Of a DNA stretch of 63,574 bases, positions 43,055-51,564 are shown one piece after another. The position numbers were made by a program, and so were the translations under genes. The DNA is taken from the NCBI GenBank assembly GCA_017469935.1, contig JAFUFL010000002.1, positions 1-63,574 of the forward strand. Direction: 5' to 3'. Positions within the stretch are counted from its first letter, which is position 1; every line of letters starts with the position of its first letter. The DNA comes from Lachnospiraceae bacterium (lineage in GTDB: Bacteria; Bacillota; Clostridia; Lachnospirales; Lachnospiraceae). The notes under the pieces are model-generated. The model searched no databases. It worked only from the letters and a program-made list of their open reading frames with translations, and was not told the origin of the DNA.

Positions 43055-43879
43055 TCAGTCATGTCTCTGCGAGAAGTCGCTGTAAACTTCCGTGAACAAG
43101 GCGGAGTGGGGCAGGCGCTGCGTCCGCAGACCTGCCATGGTAAGGTGCGACGTGTCGCCGATCCTCGTGGCGCGGAAATTCGCGTAGCCTTTCTGGCGCT
43201 CCTCGGTGAACAGCTCGGTGACGGAAGAGGTGGGCATGCAGAAAGACTGCAGCGGAATAAAGGGAGAGATGTTCCACAGATGGGAGAGGAGGACGCAGGT
43301 GATGCCGAAATGGCAAAAGAATGTCAGCGTCTCAGTGCTCTCTCCTGCCACGCGGTAATGCCGGCCTTCGCGAACATAGCCGTGCTCGGCTAAAAGCGTG
43401 TCGAATGAAAAAGTGACATATTCGTAGACGGTAAGCATGTTGGAACAGTGCGCGACCAATGTGGTGCGCCAGTCGTCATAGTCCGAGTAGGCCTCGTGCT
43501 CCATGTAGTAGGAGGGATACATGTCCCAGACGATCCTGGGCTTGCAGGTCCCGTCGGGAAGCAGATCCTGATAGTATGCATCATGCAAAAGCGGTGTGTC
43601 GTTTACATCTACCAGCGCCGGAAATTCGCGCAGCCAGTCGAGGGTGGTGAGAACATCGCCGCAATCAGCGGCGGCCGCGACGCCGTGTGCGCCTTCCACA
43701 GCCCGGCCCAGCGCGATGGCGGCAGTTTCCTGTGCCCGGCCCAGAGGGGAGGCGTAGCAGGTGCCCAGTCCGAGCTGCGGGCAAAGCACAGAAAGCGCCT
43801 TGGCCTCACTCAGGCCGATCGCGTTCAGGCAGTCATTTGCATAGTCAGGGTCGCCATGCCTTATAAAAAGTAATCTCAT
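43055..43879 (-). CDS. Histidine phosphatase family protein (phosphoglycerate-mutase-like)
   Basis: The ATG at 43879, behind ACGGAG, gives 274 aa; the longer frame has no ribosome site. The catalytic RHG is in LLFIRHGDPDYA (residues ~4-12), followed by GLSEAKAL and CYASPLGRAQETA, with a second His later in FFCHFGITCVLL. The fold is that of the His-phosphatase superfamily, but at 274 aa it is longer than most small-molecule phosphatases, with an insert (~90-150) rich in Tyr and Asp. Substrate unknown. Confidence 0.88.
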   Translation of the reverse strand: MRLLFIRHGDPDYANDCLNAIGLSEAKALSVLCPQLGLGTCYASPLGRAQETAAIALGRAVEGAHGVAAAADCGDVLTTLDWLREFPALVDVNDTPLLHDAYYQDLLPDGTCKPRIVWDMYPSYYMEHEAYSDYDDWRTTLVAHCSNMLTVYEYVTFSFDTLLAEHGYVREGRHYRVAGESTETLTFFCHFGITCVLLSHLWNISPFIPLQSFCMPTSSVTELFTEERQKGYANFRATRIGDTSHLTMAGLRTQRLPHSALFTEVYSDFSQRHD

Positions 43880-44085
43880 AAATCTCCGTTCTGCCCCCGC
43901 AGGGCGGCGTTCCATGTGAACTGTATTTGCTCTTTGTAGGAATTCGGTGTTTGTGTCATAATGTATTTAAATTCGGCACCCCGGAAAAAAGATCAAAATA
44001 AGGAACGTGGGGGCCGAATAGTTATTTTAATTTTAACTGATACAAGGACAAATTGCACTTACAACACGAAGCAGGAAGCAGGCAA
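43880..44085. other. Divergent intergenic region carrying element D copy 3
   Basis: The element occupies about half of this gap. The remainder is A+T-rich (TTATTTTAATTTTAA near 44022-44036) and may hold the K+ channel promoter. Confidence 0.4.
43969..44050 (+). repeat. Dispersed element D, copy 3
   Basis: AAATTCGGCACCCCGG is followed by AAAAAAGATCAAAATAAGG and GTGGGGGCCGAAT. Here the right arm pairs with ATTCGGC plus CCCC instead of CCCCGG, so the stem is kept by different bases. AACTGATACAAGGACAA at 44034-44050 matches copy 1. Confidence 0.8.
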
Positions 44086-45294
44086 ATGAATAATCAGTCA
44101 AAAAGTGCATGGCCTTCTCTTCGGGCCAAACTCTTCAGGATGGTTTCTGTCGGCGTGATCGATGAGCCGATCAATCAGGCTTACGACGTGATCAGCACAG
44201 GAGCTGTGGTCGCGAACCTGGTGGTCGCCGTAATGTCTACCTTTGACAATCTGACTGCGGTTTACGGCAATATCTTTAACAGCATTGAGCATATTACGGT
44301 GCTCTTTTTTGCCGTCGACTATGTGCTGCGTGTACTGACGGCGCCGGAACTGTACCCGGGGGAGCCCAACTGGGTCGCCCGGCTCAAATATTGTAAATCA
44401 TTTGCGGGAATTGTGGATCTGTTCTCTTTTTTGCCCTATTATCTGCCGGTGTTCTTCCCGACGGGCGTCGCAGTCTTCCGAATGTTCCGCGTGGTCAGGA
44501 TCCTGAGGCTGTTCCGGATCAACGCCTATTACGACTCGCTCAATGTCATTGCGGAGGTTATCAAGAGCAAGAAGCAGCAGCTCCTGTCTTCGGTCTTTAT
44601 CATCGCGCTCCTGATGCTGGGCTCGAGTTTGTGCATGTACAGCCTGGAGCACGAGGCGCAGCCTAAGGTGTTCGCCAACGCTTTCTCCGGGATCTGGTGG
44701 GCGGCGTCGACGCTCCTGACGGTAGGGTACGGCGACATCTATCCGATCACGCCGGCGGGAAAGTTTTTCAGTATTATCATCACCTTTCTGGGCGTAGGAA
44801 TGGTGGCGATCCCGACCGGTATCATCAGTGCCGGATTTGTTGAGCAGTACACGCAGTTCAAGCTCCTGGGGGAATACAAAAATGACGAGGAGCTCAGCTT
44901 TCTCAGGATCCGGATCGCCCCCGGCGACGTCTGGACCGGGAAAAGGATCGGCGATCTGGTGTTCCCCGCGGGAATGATCGCCGCGATCGTCATAAGGGAC
45001 CACGAGTCGATCGTACCGCATGAAGACGTCGTTCTGAAAGCGGACGACATCCTGGTCATCGGAGCCGAGCCGCTGCGCGGCGTGGACGCCATGGAGCTCA
45101 AGGAGATCGCGGTAGAAGAAAATCACAACTGGAATGGGTTTGCTGTCAAAGAACTCGATATCTCGAGGCAGTCCTATATCGTACTGGTCAGGCGCGCCGA
45201 TCAAATGATCGTGCCGTACGGGTCGCTGGTCCTGAAGGCCGGGGACAAGGTCTATATGTACAAGAAGATTGCGAAGAGAGAGTGGGGAAGCTGA
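44086..45294 (+). CDS. Voltage-gated-type potassium channel with RCK/TrkA-C regulatory domain
   Basis: The ATG at 44086 is preceded by GCAGGAAGCAGG (402 aa). Six membrane segments are visible. The S4-like helix carries regularly spaced Arg (FRMFRVVRILRLFRI, ~residues 133-147), and the selectivity filter TVGYGD lies before S6 (~217-222). A cytoplasmic TrkA-C-type domain follows (~280-360: VWTGKRIGDL, ADDILVIGAEPL), then a second similar half. It conducts K+ and is probably gated by voltage and a ligand. Transcribed alone. Confidence 0.94.
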   Translation: MNNQSKSAWPSLRAKLFRMVSVGVIDEPINQAYDVISTGAVVANLVVAVMSTFDNLTAVYGNIFNSIEHITVLFFAVDYVLRVLTAPELYPGEPNWVARLKYCKSFAGIVDLFSFLPYYLPVFFPTGVAVFRMFRVVRILRLFRINAYYDSLNVIAEVIKSKKQQLLSSVFIIALLMLGSSLCMYSLEHEAQPKVFANAFSGIWWAASTLLTVGYGDIYPITPAGKFFSIIITFLGVGMVAIPTGIISAGFVEQYTQFKLLGEYKNDEELSFLRIRIAPGDVWTGKRIGDLVFPAGMIAAIVIRDHESIVPHEDVVLKADDILVIGAEPLRGVDAMELKEIAVEENHNWNGFAVKELDISRQSYIVLVRRADQMIVPYGSLVLKAGDKVYMYKKIAKREWGS

Positions 45295-45338
45295 AAAAAA
45301 GAGAGGGCGCGCCGTGTGAGGCGGACCCTCTCTTTTTT
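45294..45338. terminator. Bidirectional terminator between the K+ channel and lactonase genes
   Basis: AAAAAAAGAGAGGG and CCCTCTCTTTTTT (stem 45301-45307 with 45326-45332) give T runs on both strands and so serve both convergent genes. Confidence 0.93.
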
Positions 45339-45380
45339 GCATAATACAGTGCCGGCAGCCGGCTGCATAATATGCATGTT

Positions 45381-46523
45381 TTAACACACCGGCAAAATGC
45401 AGGTGGGCTTGTTCGCCGGCATCTTCATATCAAGAAGCGTCAGATTCTCGGTCCCCCTGTCAAATCGCAAAGCCGTGATCAGGTCGGAGTCCTGGTTAGC
45501 GACCAGGATATAGTCGGCCCCGTTCCCTTCCAATACGTTAAAGTCCCTGGGGGTGATTCCGCCGCAGAGGCAGCGGCTGCAGAAGCGAAGCTGACCGTCA
45601 TCGCCGCAGCGGAAGGCGGAAATGCTCTGGTACCCCAGTCTGCTCGACACAAAGAGGTATTTCCCGTCCGAAGAGAAGCGGATCGCGCAGCCAATACTTC
45701 CGTTGTCTGCGGTAGGAGGGAGCATCAGCTCCCGGTCGGAAGGCGTGACTTCGTCGCAGTCAGGACCTGCGGGGACGGCAGAGACGGACTGCGCCAAAAT
45801 ATATTGTCGGCTCGCCTCGTCGAAGCGATATGAAAAGATGGTATTGGCCATTTCCGCGATCACGAACAGCATTCCGGGGTGACTATCGTGGAAGGCGAGA
45901 TGCCTGGGGCCGGCGCCGTCCGGAAGACGAATGCTGCGGTCGGTGTCCAGAAGCTTTCCGCTGACTCTGTCGAGTTCATAGACGTAAACCATATCGAGTC
46001 CCAGGTCGCAGACGAGCACTTCATTTCTCTCGCTGTGGAAGGACGCAAAATGAGCATGAGGTCCCTTCTGGCGGTCGGAAGAATCATAGCCGACGCCGCT
46101 GTACCGGCGAAAATCGCTGAGTGCCTGCAGGCTCCCATCGCGGCCAAGGGCAAACAAAGCAGCACTTCCGCTCCCGTAGTTGGCGCAGAGAAGGTATTCG
46201 CCGCGCGGATCCAGGCTGATGTGGCAGGGACCCTGGCCGGCGCTCAGAAGGCTGTTCATGACGGCCAGCGCGGGACGGCCGTTTGAGGCGGCGTCAATTG
46301 CCCCGGATTCCTGCCGGAGCGCATAGACAGCCCCGCCTTCCGGAGTCTTGCCAAGTGCATATAAAACGCCATTTGCGGGGCCCGCCAGATAAGTGGGATC
46401 CGGGATGCCCTGAATCGTATCGAGAGTGGAAAACGCAAGGTTTTCAAAGTCAGCCTCGCACCGGTAGATGCAAGTCATGGAAGCAGGGGCATGGGTGCCG
46501 ATATAGAAGGAATAAGTGCTCAT
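45381..46523 (-). CDS. pgl: Lactonase family protein (6-phosphogluconolactonase, beta-propeller type)
   Basis: The 380-aa protein has the repeating strand pattern of the seven-bladed YbhE/Pgl propeller. Family landmarks are GPCHISLDPRGEYLLCANYGSGS, GPHAHFASFHSERNEVLVCDLGLD, GAGPRHLAFHD and CAIRFSSDGKYLFVSSRLGYQSI. It hydrolyses 6-phosphogluconolactone or related sugar lactones in the cytoplasm. TAAGGAG lies upstream of the ATG. No oxidative pentose phosphate genes lie nearby, so another lactone is possible. Confidence 0.9.
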   Translation of the reverse strand: MSTYSFYIGTHAPASMTCIYRCEADFENLAFSTLDTIQGIPDPTYLAGPANGVLYALGKTPEGGAVYALRQESGAIDAASNGRPALAVMNSLLSAGQGPCHISLDPRGEYLLCANYGSGSAALFALGRDGSLQALSDFRRYSGVGYDSSDRQKGPHAHFASFHSERNEVLVCDLGLDMVYVYELDRVSGKLLDTDRSIRLPDGAGPRHLAFHDSHPGMLFVIAEMANTIFSYRFDEASRQYILAQSVSAVPAGPDCDEVTPSDRELMLPPTADNGSIGCAIRFSSDGKYLFVSSRLGYQSISAFRCGDDGQLRFCSRCLCGGITPRDFNVLEGNGADYILVANQDSDLITALRFDRGTENLTLLDMKMPANKPTCILPVC

Positions 46524-46597
46524 AGGTTTTCTCCTTATAATAGAGGGCGCTTACAGGTCCAATGTTCGAACCATAAATAGTTATCGCGTTTCAGGCG

Positions 46598-47830
46598 TCA
46601 CACCGCCGCCAGCAAAATCAGCAGCTCCGCGCACTTCTCGATCTCCTGAACGGAAGCATATTCGTAGAGGCCGTGGAAGTTGTAACCGCCGGTGCACAGG
46701 TTGGGGCAGGGAATGCCGAGGTAAGTGAGGGCGGCTCCGTCGGTGCCTCCGCGGATGGGCTGCACGATCGGTGTGATGCCCATCTGCTGCATGGTTTTTT
46801 GGACGCCGGTGACCAGTTCCATGTGGTCCTTCATCGGAATGGCCATGTTGTAATACTGGTCTTTGATCGTGATCCTGAGAACATCACCCCCCGCTAAAGC
46901 CCGGTATTTGTCGTTGAGGAAGGCGGCGGACCGGAGCAGGAGCTCTTTTCTGGCGGCAAAGCTGCCGCTGTCGTGGTCGCGGACAATGTATTTGAGAACT
47001 GCGCGGGAGACGTCGCCCTCCATGCCGATCAAATGGTAGAAGCCTTCGTACCCTTCGGTGTGCTCGGGCCGGTCGGAGGCAGGCAGCAGCGCATTGAATT
47101 CCATGCCCACAAGGGAGGCGTTGATCATGGTGTTCTTGGCGTCACCGGGGTGGACGCCGCGGCCGGTGATCTCCACCTTGGCAGAGGCGGCGTTGAAGCA
47201 TTCGTACTCGATTTCGCCGAGTTTTCCGCCGTCGACGGTATAGGCCTGTTTTGCACCGAAGGCTTCCGGGTCAAAATTCTCCGTCCCCCGGCCTACTTCC
47301 TCGTCCGGTGTGAAGGCGGCGCAGATCGTGCGGTGAGGGATCTCGGGATGCGAGGTGTAGTACTCGAAAAGGTTCATGATCTCGGCGACACCGGATTTGT
47401 CGTCTGAGCCGAGAAGAGTGGTCCCGTCCGTGACGATCAGGTCCTCTCCTATGTGGGAGAGCAGTTCCGGAAAATCGGAAGTCCGCATAACGACGGGGGC
47501 TGTGGCGGGCTGTTCGCTCAGGACTATATTTTGGCCCTGGTAGTTCTCTACAATGCGCGGCCTGACGTCCCGGCCGCTGCAGGCGGGAGATGTGTCCATA
47601 TGGGCGACGAAGCCGATGGCGGGCTCCTGGCCGGGAAGCTTTGCGTAGACGTAACAGTGCTGCGTGTCGTAGTGGGCCGGGACGCCCATGCCGCAGAGCT
47701 CTTTATAGAGAAGCCGGGCGAGGTCGTTCTGCTTCTGTGTGGATGGCTGGGAAGCGGCTTCATCGTCAGATTGGGTGTCGATCTTTACGTAGCGCAACAG
47801 GCGCTCGATCAGTGCTGTGTTTGTGATCAT
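46598..47830 (-). CDS. pepT: Peptidase T (tripeptide aminopeptidase)
   Basis: The ATG at 47830 follows AAGGAGGACAACA (410 aa). M20-family zinc ligands and catalytic residues are visible: GFVAHMDTSPA (His/Asp, ~80), LGSDDKSGVAEI (bridging Asp, ~140), FTPDEEVGRGTENFD (catalytic Glu pair, ~175), YTVDGG and the C-terminal RGGTDGAALTYLGIPCPNLCTGGYNFHG. It releases the N-terminal residue of tripeptides. Typical length for PepT. Confidence 0.96.
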   Translation of the reverse strand: MITNTALIERLLRYVKIDTQSDDEAASQPSTQKQNDLARLLYKELCGMGVPAHYDTQHCYVYAKLPGQEPAIGFVAHMDTSPACSGRDVRPRIVENYQGQNIVLSEQPATAPVVMRTSDFPELLSHIGEDLIVTDGTTLLGSDDKSGVAEIMNLFEYYTSHPEIPHRTICAAFTPDEEVGRGTENFDPEAFGAKQAYTVDGGKLGEIEYECFNAASAKVEITGRGVHPGDAKNTMINASLVGMEFNALLPASDRPEHTEGYEGFYHLIGMEGDVSRAVLKYIVRDHDSGSFAARKELLLRSAAFLNDKYRALAGGDVLRITIKDQYYNMAIPMKDHMELVTGVQKTMQQMGITPIVQPIRGGTDGAALTYLGIPCPNLCTGGYNFHGLYEYASVQEIEKCAELLILLAAV

Positions 47831-47906
47831 TGTTGTCCTCCTTATCAATCTGTACTACTTATGATAGCATCGAAGCGGGGGTCAGTGTTATACTATAGAC
47901 CACAAA

Positions 47907-47970
47907 AATAACACAGGGGGATGTCCCCCTCTGAGTTATTCGATGCACACGCGTGCGGAACGGATAAGGA
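47907..47970 (+). repeat. Dispersed composite element, module A plus the start of module B
   Basis: AATAACACAGGGGG (47907-47920) and CCCCCTCTGAGTTATT (47925-47940) form a hairpin. It is followed by GATGCACACGCGTGCGGAACGGA, the left arm of module B, which runs into the ribosome site of the HD-domain gene. The inner hairpin and right arm of B are absent. Confidence 0.8.
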
Positions 47971-47978
47971 AGAAACGT

Positions 47979-48578
47979 ATGACTTATAACTTTTTTGCCA
48001 CACTGTCGAGGATGAAATATATAGACCGCTGGGCGCTGATGCGAAACGCGAGAACGGAGACGCTCAGCGAGCACGCGCTGGATGTCGCGATGATCGCGCA
48101 CGCGCTGTGCGTGATCGGAAATGTCAGGTTCGGGCGCGCACTGGACGCGGACCGGGCGGCGCTGCTCGGGCTCTATCATGACGCGTCGGAGATCATTACC
48201 GGCGATATGCCGACGCCGGTCAAGTATTTTAACAGGGATATCAGGGACGCCTACAAGGAAGTGGAGAATATGGCACAGATGAGGCTCCTTCGGCAGCTCC
48301 CGGAGGATATGCGGGAGGTGTACGCCGGGATCTTCGAAGAGGCGCAGGGGGAAGAGAACTACTACATGCGCCGGCTGGTCAAGGCGGCGGACAAGCTCTC
48401 CGCCCTGATCAAGTGCATGGAGGAGACGGGAGCCGGTAACGGCGAGTTCAGGACCGCACAGAAGTCCACACAGAAGGCCGTGGATGAACTGGCCTGGGAG
48501 CTTCCTGAAGTGAAAGTGTTTGTGGAGGAATTCCTTCCTCCTTACGGCAGCACGCTGGATGAGCTTTTGGGAAGATAA
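47979..48578 (+). CDS. HD-domain 5'-deoxynucleotidase (YfbR-like)
   Basis: The ATG at 47979 (199 aa) follows AAGGAAGAAACGT. HD metal ligands match YfbR: LSEHALDVAMIAHAL (His ~28), LYHDASEIITGDMPTPVKYF (HD ~68) and KAADKLSALIKCMEE (Asp ~136). The FFATLSRMKYIDRW start is also typical. It dephosphorylates deoxynucleoside 5'-monophosphates and takes part in dNTP pool control. Its leader carries the composite element. Confidence 0.92.
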   Translation: MTYNFFATLSRMKYIDRWALMRNARTETLSEHALDVAMIAHALCVIGNVRFGRALDADRAALLGLYHDASEIITGDMPTPVKYFNRDIRDAYKEVENMAQMRLLRQLPEDMREVYAGIFEEAQGEENYYMRRLVKAADKLSALIKCMEETGAGNGEFRTAQKSTQKAVDELAWELPEVKVFVEEFLPPYGSTLDELLGR

Positions 48579-48648
48579 GGGCGGGCTATCGGCGAGCCGT
48601 GAAAAGCCGGCCGTGAGCCGTCAATGAATCGAAAGGGATGATTGAGAC

Positions 48649-49152
48649 ATGAAGATTCTGGTAGTGAGCGATTCCCACGGAAGACATGACCTTCTGCGCA
48701 AGGCGATCGGGCAGGAGGCGCCCATTGACATGCTGATCCATGCGGGCGATGTCGAGGGAGATCTTGACAAAATATTGGGGCCGAAGCGTGAGTACGAGAT
48801 CCACGCGGTGGCCGGAAATATGGACTGGCGGGATTCCATGCCCGGCTCGGAGCTGTTCGAAATGGGCGGACACAAAGTATTCCTGACCCATGGTCATCGG
48901 TACGGCGTGTCCTACACGCTGGCAAATCTGAGGGAGGCCGCGGAGGACCGCGGCGCGGATGTGGCAATCTACGGGCACACGCACATGCCGGCCCTCGATG
49001 AGCAGAACGATATTCTGCTGCTCAATCCCGGGAGCGTGGCAAAGCCCAGGCAGGCCGGGCTCAAGAAGACGTATGCGGTGATCATGCTCGATGAGAAGAC
49101 CGGAAGGATAACCGTCAGGTTTGGAAGCCTGCGGGGGATCGGGTGGAACTAG
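48649..49152 (+). CDS. YfcE/MJ0936-family metallophosphoesterase
   Basis: The 167-aa protein carries the calcineurin-like metal motifs in order: VVSDSHGRHDLL (D-x-H), IHAGDVEGD, VAGNMDW (GNxD), LTHGHRYG and YGHTHMP. The compact size fits the YfcE class of phosphodiesterases. The natural substrate is not known from sequence. It lies 70 bases after the YfbR-like gene on the same strand. Confidence 0.94.
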   Translation: MKILVVSDSHGRHDLLRKAIGQEAPIDMLIHAGDVEGDLDKILGPKREYEIHAVAGNMDWRDSMPGSELFEMGGHKVFLTHGHRYGVSYTLANLREAAEDRGADVAIYGHTHMPALDEQNDILLLNPGSVAKPRQAGLKKTYAVIMLDEKTGRITVRFGSLRGIGWN

Positions 49153-49158
49153 AAAGAC

Positions 49159-49178
49159 GGCTCGCGGAGCGAGCCTTG
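49159..49178 (+). repeat. Dispersed element module C
   Basis: GGCTCGCGGAGCGAGCCTTG is a perfect GGCTCGC/GCGAGCC hairpin with the CTTGA tail also seen at 53806-53825 and ~6370-6380. Confidence 0.7.
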
Positions 49179-49237
49179 ATCGAATAATGGACGACCTGTA
49201 TAAGTTTGGAGAATTACATTTACGTGCTCAATCGGAG

Positions 49238-49278
49238 AGGCCGCTGCACTGAGAATGACTTAGTGCAGCGGCCTTTCC
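49238..49278 (+). terminator. Terminator after the phosphoesterase gene
   Basis: AGGCCGCTGCACT (49238-49250) pairs with AGTGCAGCGGCCT (49262-49274), followed by TTCCTT. Confidence 0.88.
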
Positions 49279-49303
49279 TTGCAATTCTTGGCTTTTTGTA
49301 TGT

Positions 49304-51385
49304 TTACTTTTTCCGGGAGCGGCCGCGCGTGGTGCCGCTGTTGTGACTCGAGGCGCTGTGTCGGGAGTGCTCCCTGTTCCCGGCGGATTTGACACTTTTC
49401 CACCTGGCGTCGGCCTTGCTGTTTGCGCTGCCCGTCTTTCCCTTGGCTGATTTAACGCTTTTGCCATTGGCGGCGTCGGCCTTACCTTTGGCGTCGCCGG
49501 ATTTGCCTTTGGAAGCGCCCGCACCGCTCCGGTTCCCGGAAGGCGCGCCTGCTCCTGCGCGCGGCGCCCGGGGCGGGATCAGGAACTTGTCCCCGAAGCC
49601 GATCAGGTCTGCGCGTCCCTCGCGAAGGAGAGCTTCCTTTACAAGAGCGTAGTTGGCCGGATCGCGGTACTGGATGAGCGCGCGCTGCATGGCCTTTTCG
49701 TGCGGGTCGCGCGCGACGTAGACCTTCTGCATGGTGGCAGGGTCGTCGTTTTTCAAGGTCGTCGGGTCGAGACCTGTGTAATACATGCAGGTCGAGATGG
49801 TCCCCGGCGTCGGGTAGAAGTCCTGGACCTGCTCGGGCATATAGCCCAGGTCGCGGATATACTCGGCCAGCGCGATCGCGTCCTTCATGGTGCTGCCCGG
49901 ATGGGAGGACATCAGGTAAGGGACGATGTACTGGTTCTTGTGGAGCTTCTCGTTCATCTTCTCGAATTCGCGGCAGAAAGCGTTGTAGGTGCCCACGTCC
50001 GGCTTGCCCATCTTGGAGAGCACGTTGTCCGAGATGTGCTCGGGCGCGACGCGGAGCTGCCCGCTGACGTGGTACTCGCACAGCTCCCGCAGGAAGGTCC
50101 GGTCCTTGTCTGCCAAAAGATAGTCAAACCGAAATCCTGACCGGACAAACACTTTTTTGACGCCCGGAAGTGCGCGGAGCTTTCGAAGGAGCGAGAGGTA
50201 GTCGCTGTGATCCACTTTCAGGTTGGGACAGGGCTTGGGATACAGGCAGCGGCGGTGTTTGCAGGCGCCTTTGGTGAGCTGCCCCTCGCAGGCCGGGCGC
50301 CGGAATTCCGCGGTGGGTCCGCCGACGTCGTGGATGTAGCCCTTGAAATCGGGATCTTTCAGGCAGGTTTTGGCCTCTGCCAGGATAGAAGCATGGCTCC
50401 GCGCCTGCACGATGCGGCCTTCGTGGAAGGTCAGCGCGCAGAAATTGCAGTCGCCAAAGCATCCCCGGTTGGAAGTCAGGCTGAACTTGATCTCGCTCAG
50501 GGCGGGGATGCCGCCGTCCTTCTCATAGGAAGGGTGATAGGCCCGCATGAAAGGCAGGGCGTAGACGTAGTCCATCTCCTGCGTGGTCAGGGGCTTTGCG
50601 GGCGGATTCTGCACCACGAAGAGTTTGCCGTCGTAGGCTTCGTACAATCTTTTGGCCTGGAAGGGATCGGTGTTGCCGTGCTGGATCGCAAAGCTGCAGG
50701 CATATTGTCTTTTGTCACTGCGGACCTGCTCGAAGTCGGGGAGCCTTATGGCGTCGTAGATGCTCTCCTCGTCGCGGGTCTTGTAGACGGTTCCGTCGAT
50801 GTAGGTGATATCGCGGATGTCGAGGCCGGAAGCGAGGGCGTCAGCGATCTCGGGAATGCTGTGCTCGCCCATGCCGTAGGAGATCAGGTCGGCGCCGGAG
50901 TCGAGAAGGATCGAGCGGCGGACCCGGTCGGACCAGTAGTCGTAGTGGCTGAGCCTGCGAAGGCTCGCTTCGATTCCTCCGATGATGATGGGCGTGTGCT
51001 TGTAAGTCTGCCTGATCAGGTTGCAGTAGACGATGACCGCGTAGTCGGGGCGCTTGCCGATGACGCCGCCGGGCGAGTAGGCGTCCCGGTGGCGGCGCTT
51101 TTTTGCGACCGTATAGTGGTTGACCATGGAATCCATGTTGCCGGAGGAGACGAGAAAGCCCAGGCGGGGCTCGCCGTATTCCTGCACGCTCTGCGGGTCG
51201 CGCCAGTCGGGCTGGCAGATCAGGGCGACGCTGTAGCCGCGCGACTGCAGCAGCCGGCAGATGATGGCGGTGCCAAAACTCGAGTGGTCCACGTAGGCGT
51301 CGCCGCTTACATAGACAAAGTCGGGCTGTGTGACGCCTTGTTCTGTGAGTTCCTGTCTGGAAAGTGGTAAAAAGCCGTTGGGCAT
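49304..51385 (-). CDS. YgiQ-family radical SAM protein
   Basis: The 693-aa protein has the UPF0313/YgiQ layout: FLPLSRQELTEQGVTQPDFVYVSGDAYVDHSSFG at the start, a cobalamin-like N-domain and the radical-SAM cluster motif in NRGCFGDCNFCAL (~residues 310-318). GYIHDVGGPTAEFR, RVAPEHISD and YLMSSHPGSTMKDAI follow. Family members bind a 4Fe-4S cluster and SAM, but the reaction is uncharacterised. The last ~75 residues are a Lys/Ser/Gly-rich low-complexity tail beyond the family core. AAGGAG site before the ATG. Confidence 0.94.
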   Translation of the reverse strand: MPNGFLPLSRQELTEQGVTQPDFVYVSGDAYVDHSSFGTAIICRLLQSRGYSVALICQPDWRDPQSVQEYGEPRLGFLVSSGNMDSMVNHYTVAKKRRHRDAYSPGGVIGKRPDYAVIVYCNLIRQTYKHTPIIIGGIEASLRRLSHYDYWSDRVRRSILLDSGADLISYGMGEHSIPEIADALASGLDIRDITYIDGTVYKTRDEESIYDAIRLPDFEQVRSDKRQYACSFAIQHGNTDPFQAKRLYEAYDGKLFVVQNPPAKPLTTQEMDYVYALPFMRAYHPSYEKDGGIPALSEIKFSLTSNRGCFGDCNFCALTFHEGRIVQARSHASILAEAKTCLKDPDFKGYIHDVGGPTAEFRRPACEGQLTKGACKHRRCLYPKPCPNLKVDHSDYLSLLRKLRALPGVKKVFVRSGFRFDYLLADKDRTFLRELCEYHVSGQLRVAPEHISDNVLSKMGKPDVGTYNAFCREFEKMNEKLHKNQYIVPYLMSSHPGSTMKDAIALAEYIRDLGYMPEQVQDFYPTPGTISTCMYYTGLDPTTLKNDDPATMQKVYVARDPHEKAMQRALIQYRDPANYALVKEALLREGRADLIGFGDKFLIPPRAPRAGAGAPSGNRSGAGASKGKSGDAKGKADAANGKSVKSAKGKTGSANSKADARWKSVKSAGNREHSRHSASSHNSGTTRGRSRKK

Positions 51386-51564
51386 GGGGGGCTCCTTGAA
51401 AGAGTTCGATTTTAGGGTTATTTCGGTATTATACCATGCTGAACGCGTGCGCGTCGAATAACGCAGTGGGATATATGCTATAATGAATGTGCATCAGGCC
51501 GGGAAGTCTCCGGACCTGCATACGAAAGAAGCCTACGACAGAATATGCGACAGGAGGCATATCT

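Noticed and set aside
46561-46597. tRNA-like GTTCGAACC near the pepT 3' side
   Set aside because: Only the T-loop-like string is present; no acceptor, anticodon or D stem can be formed around it.
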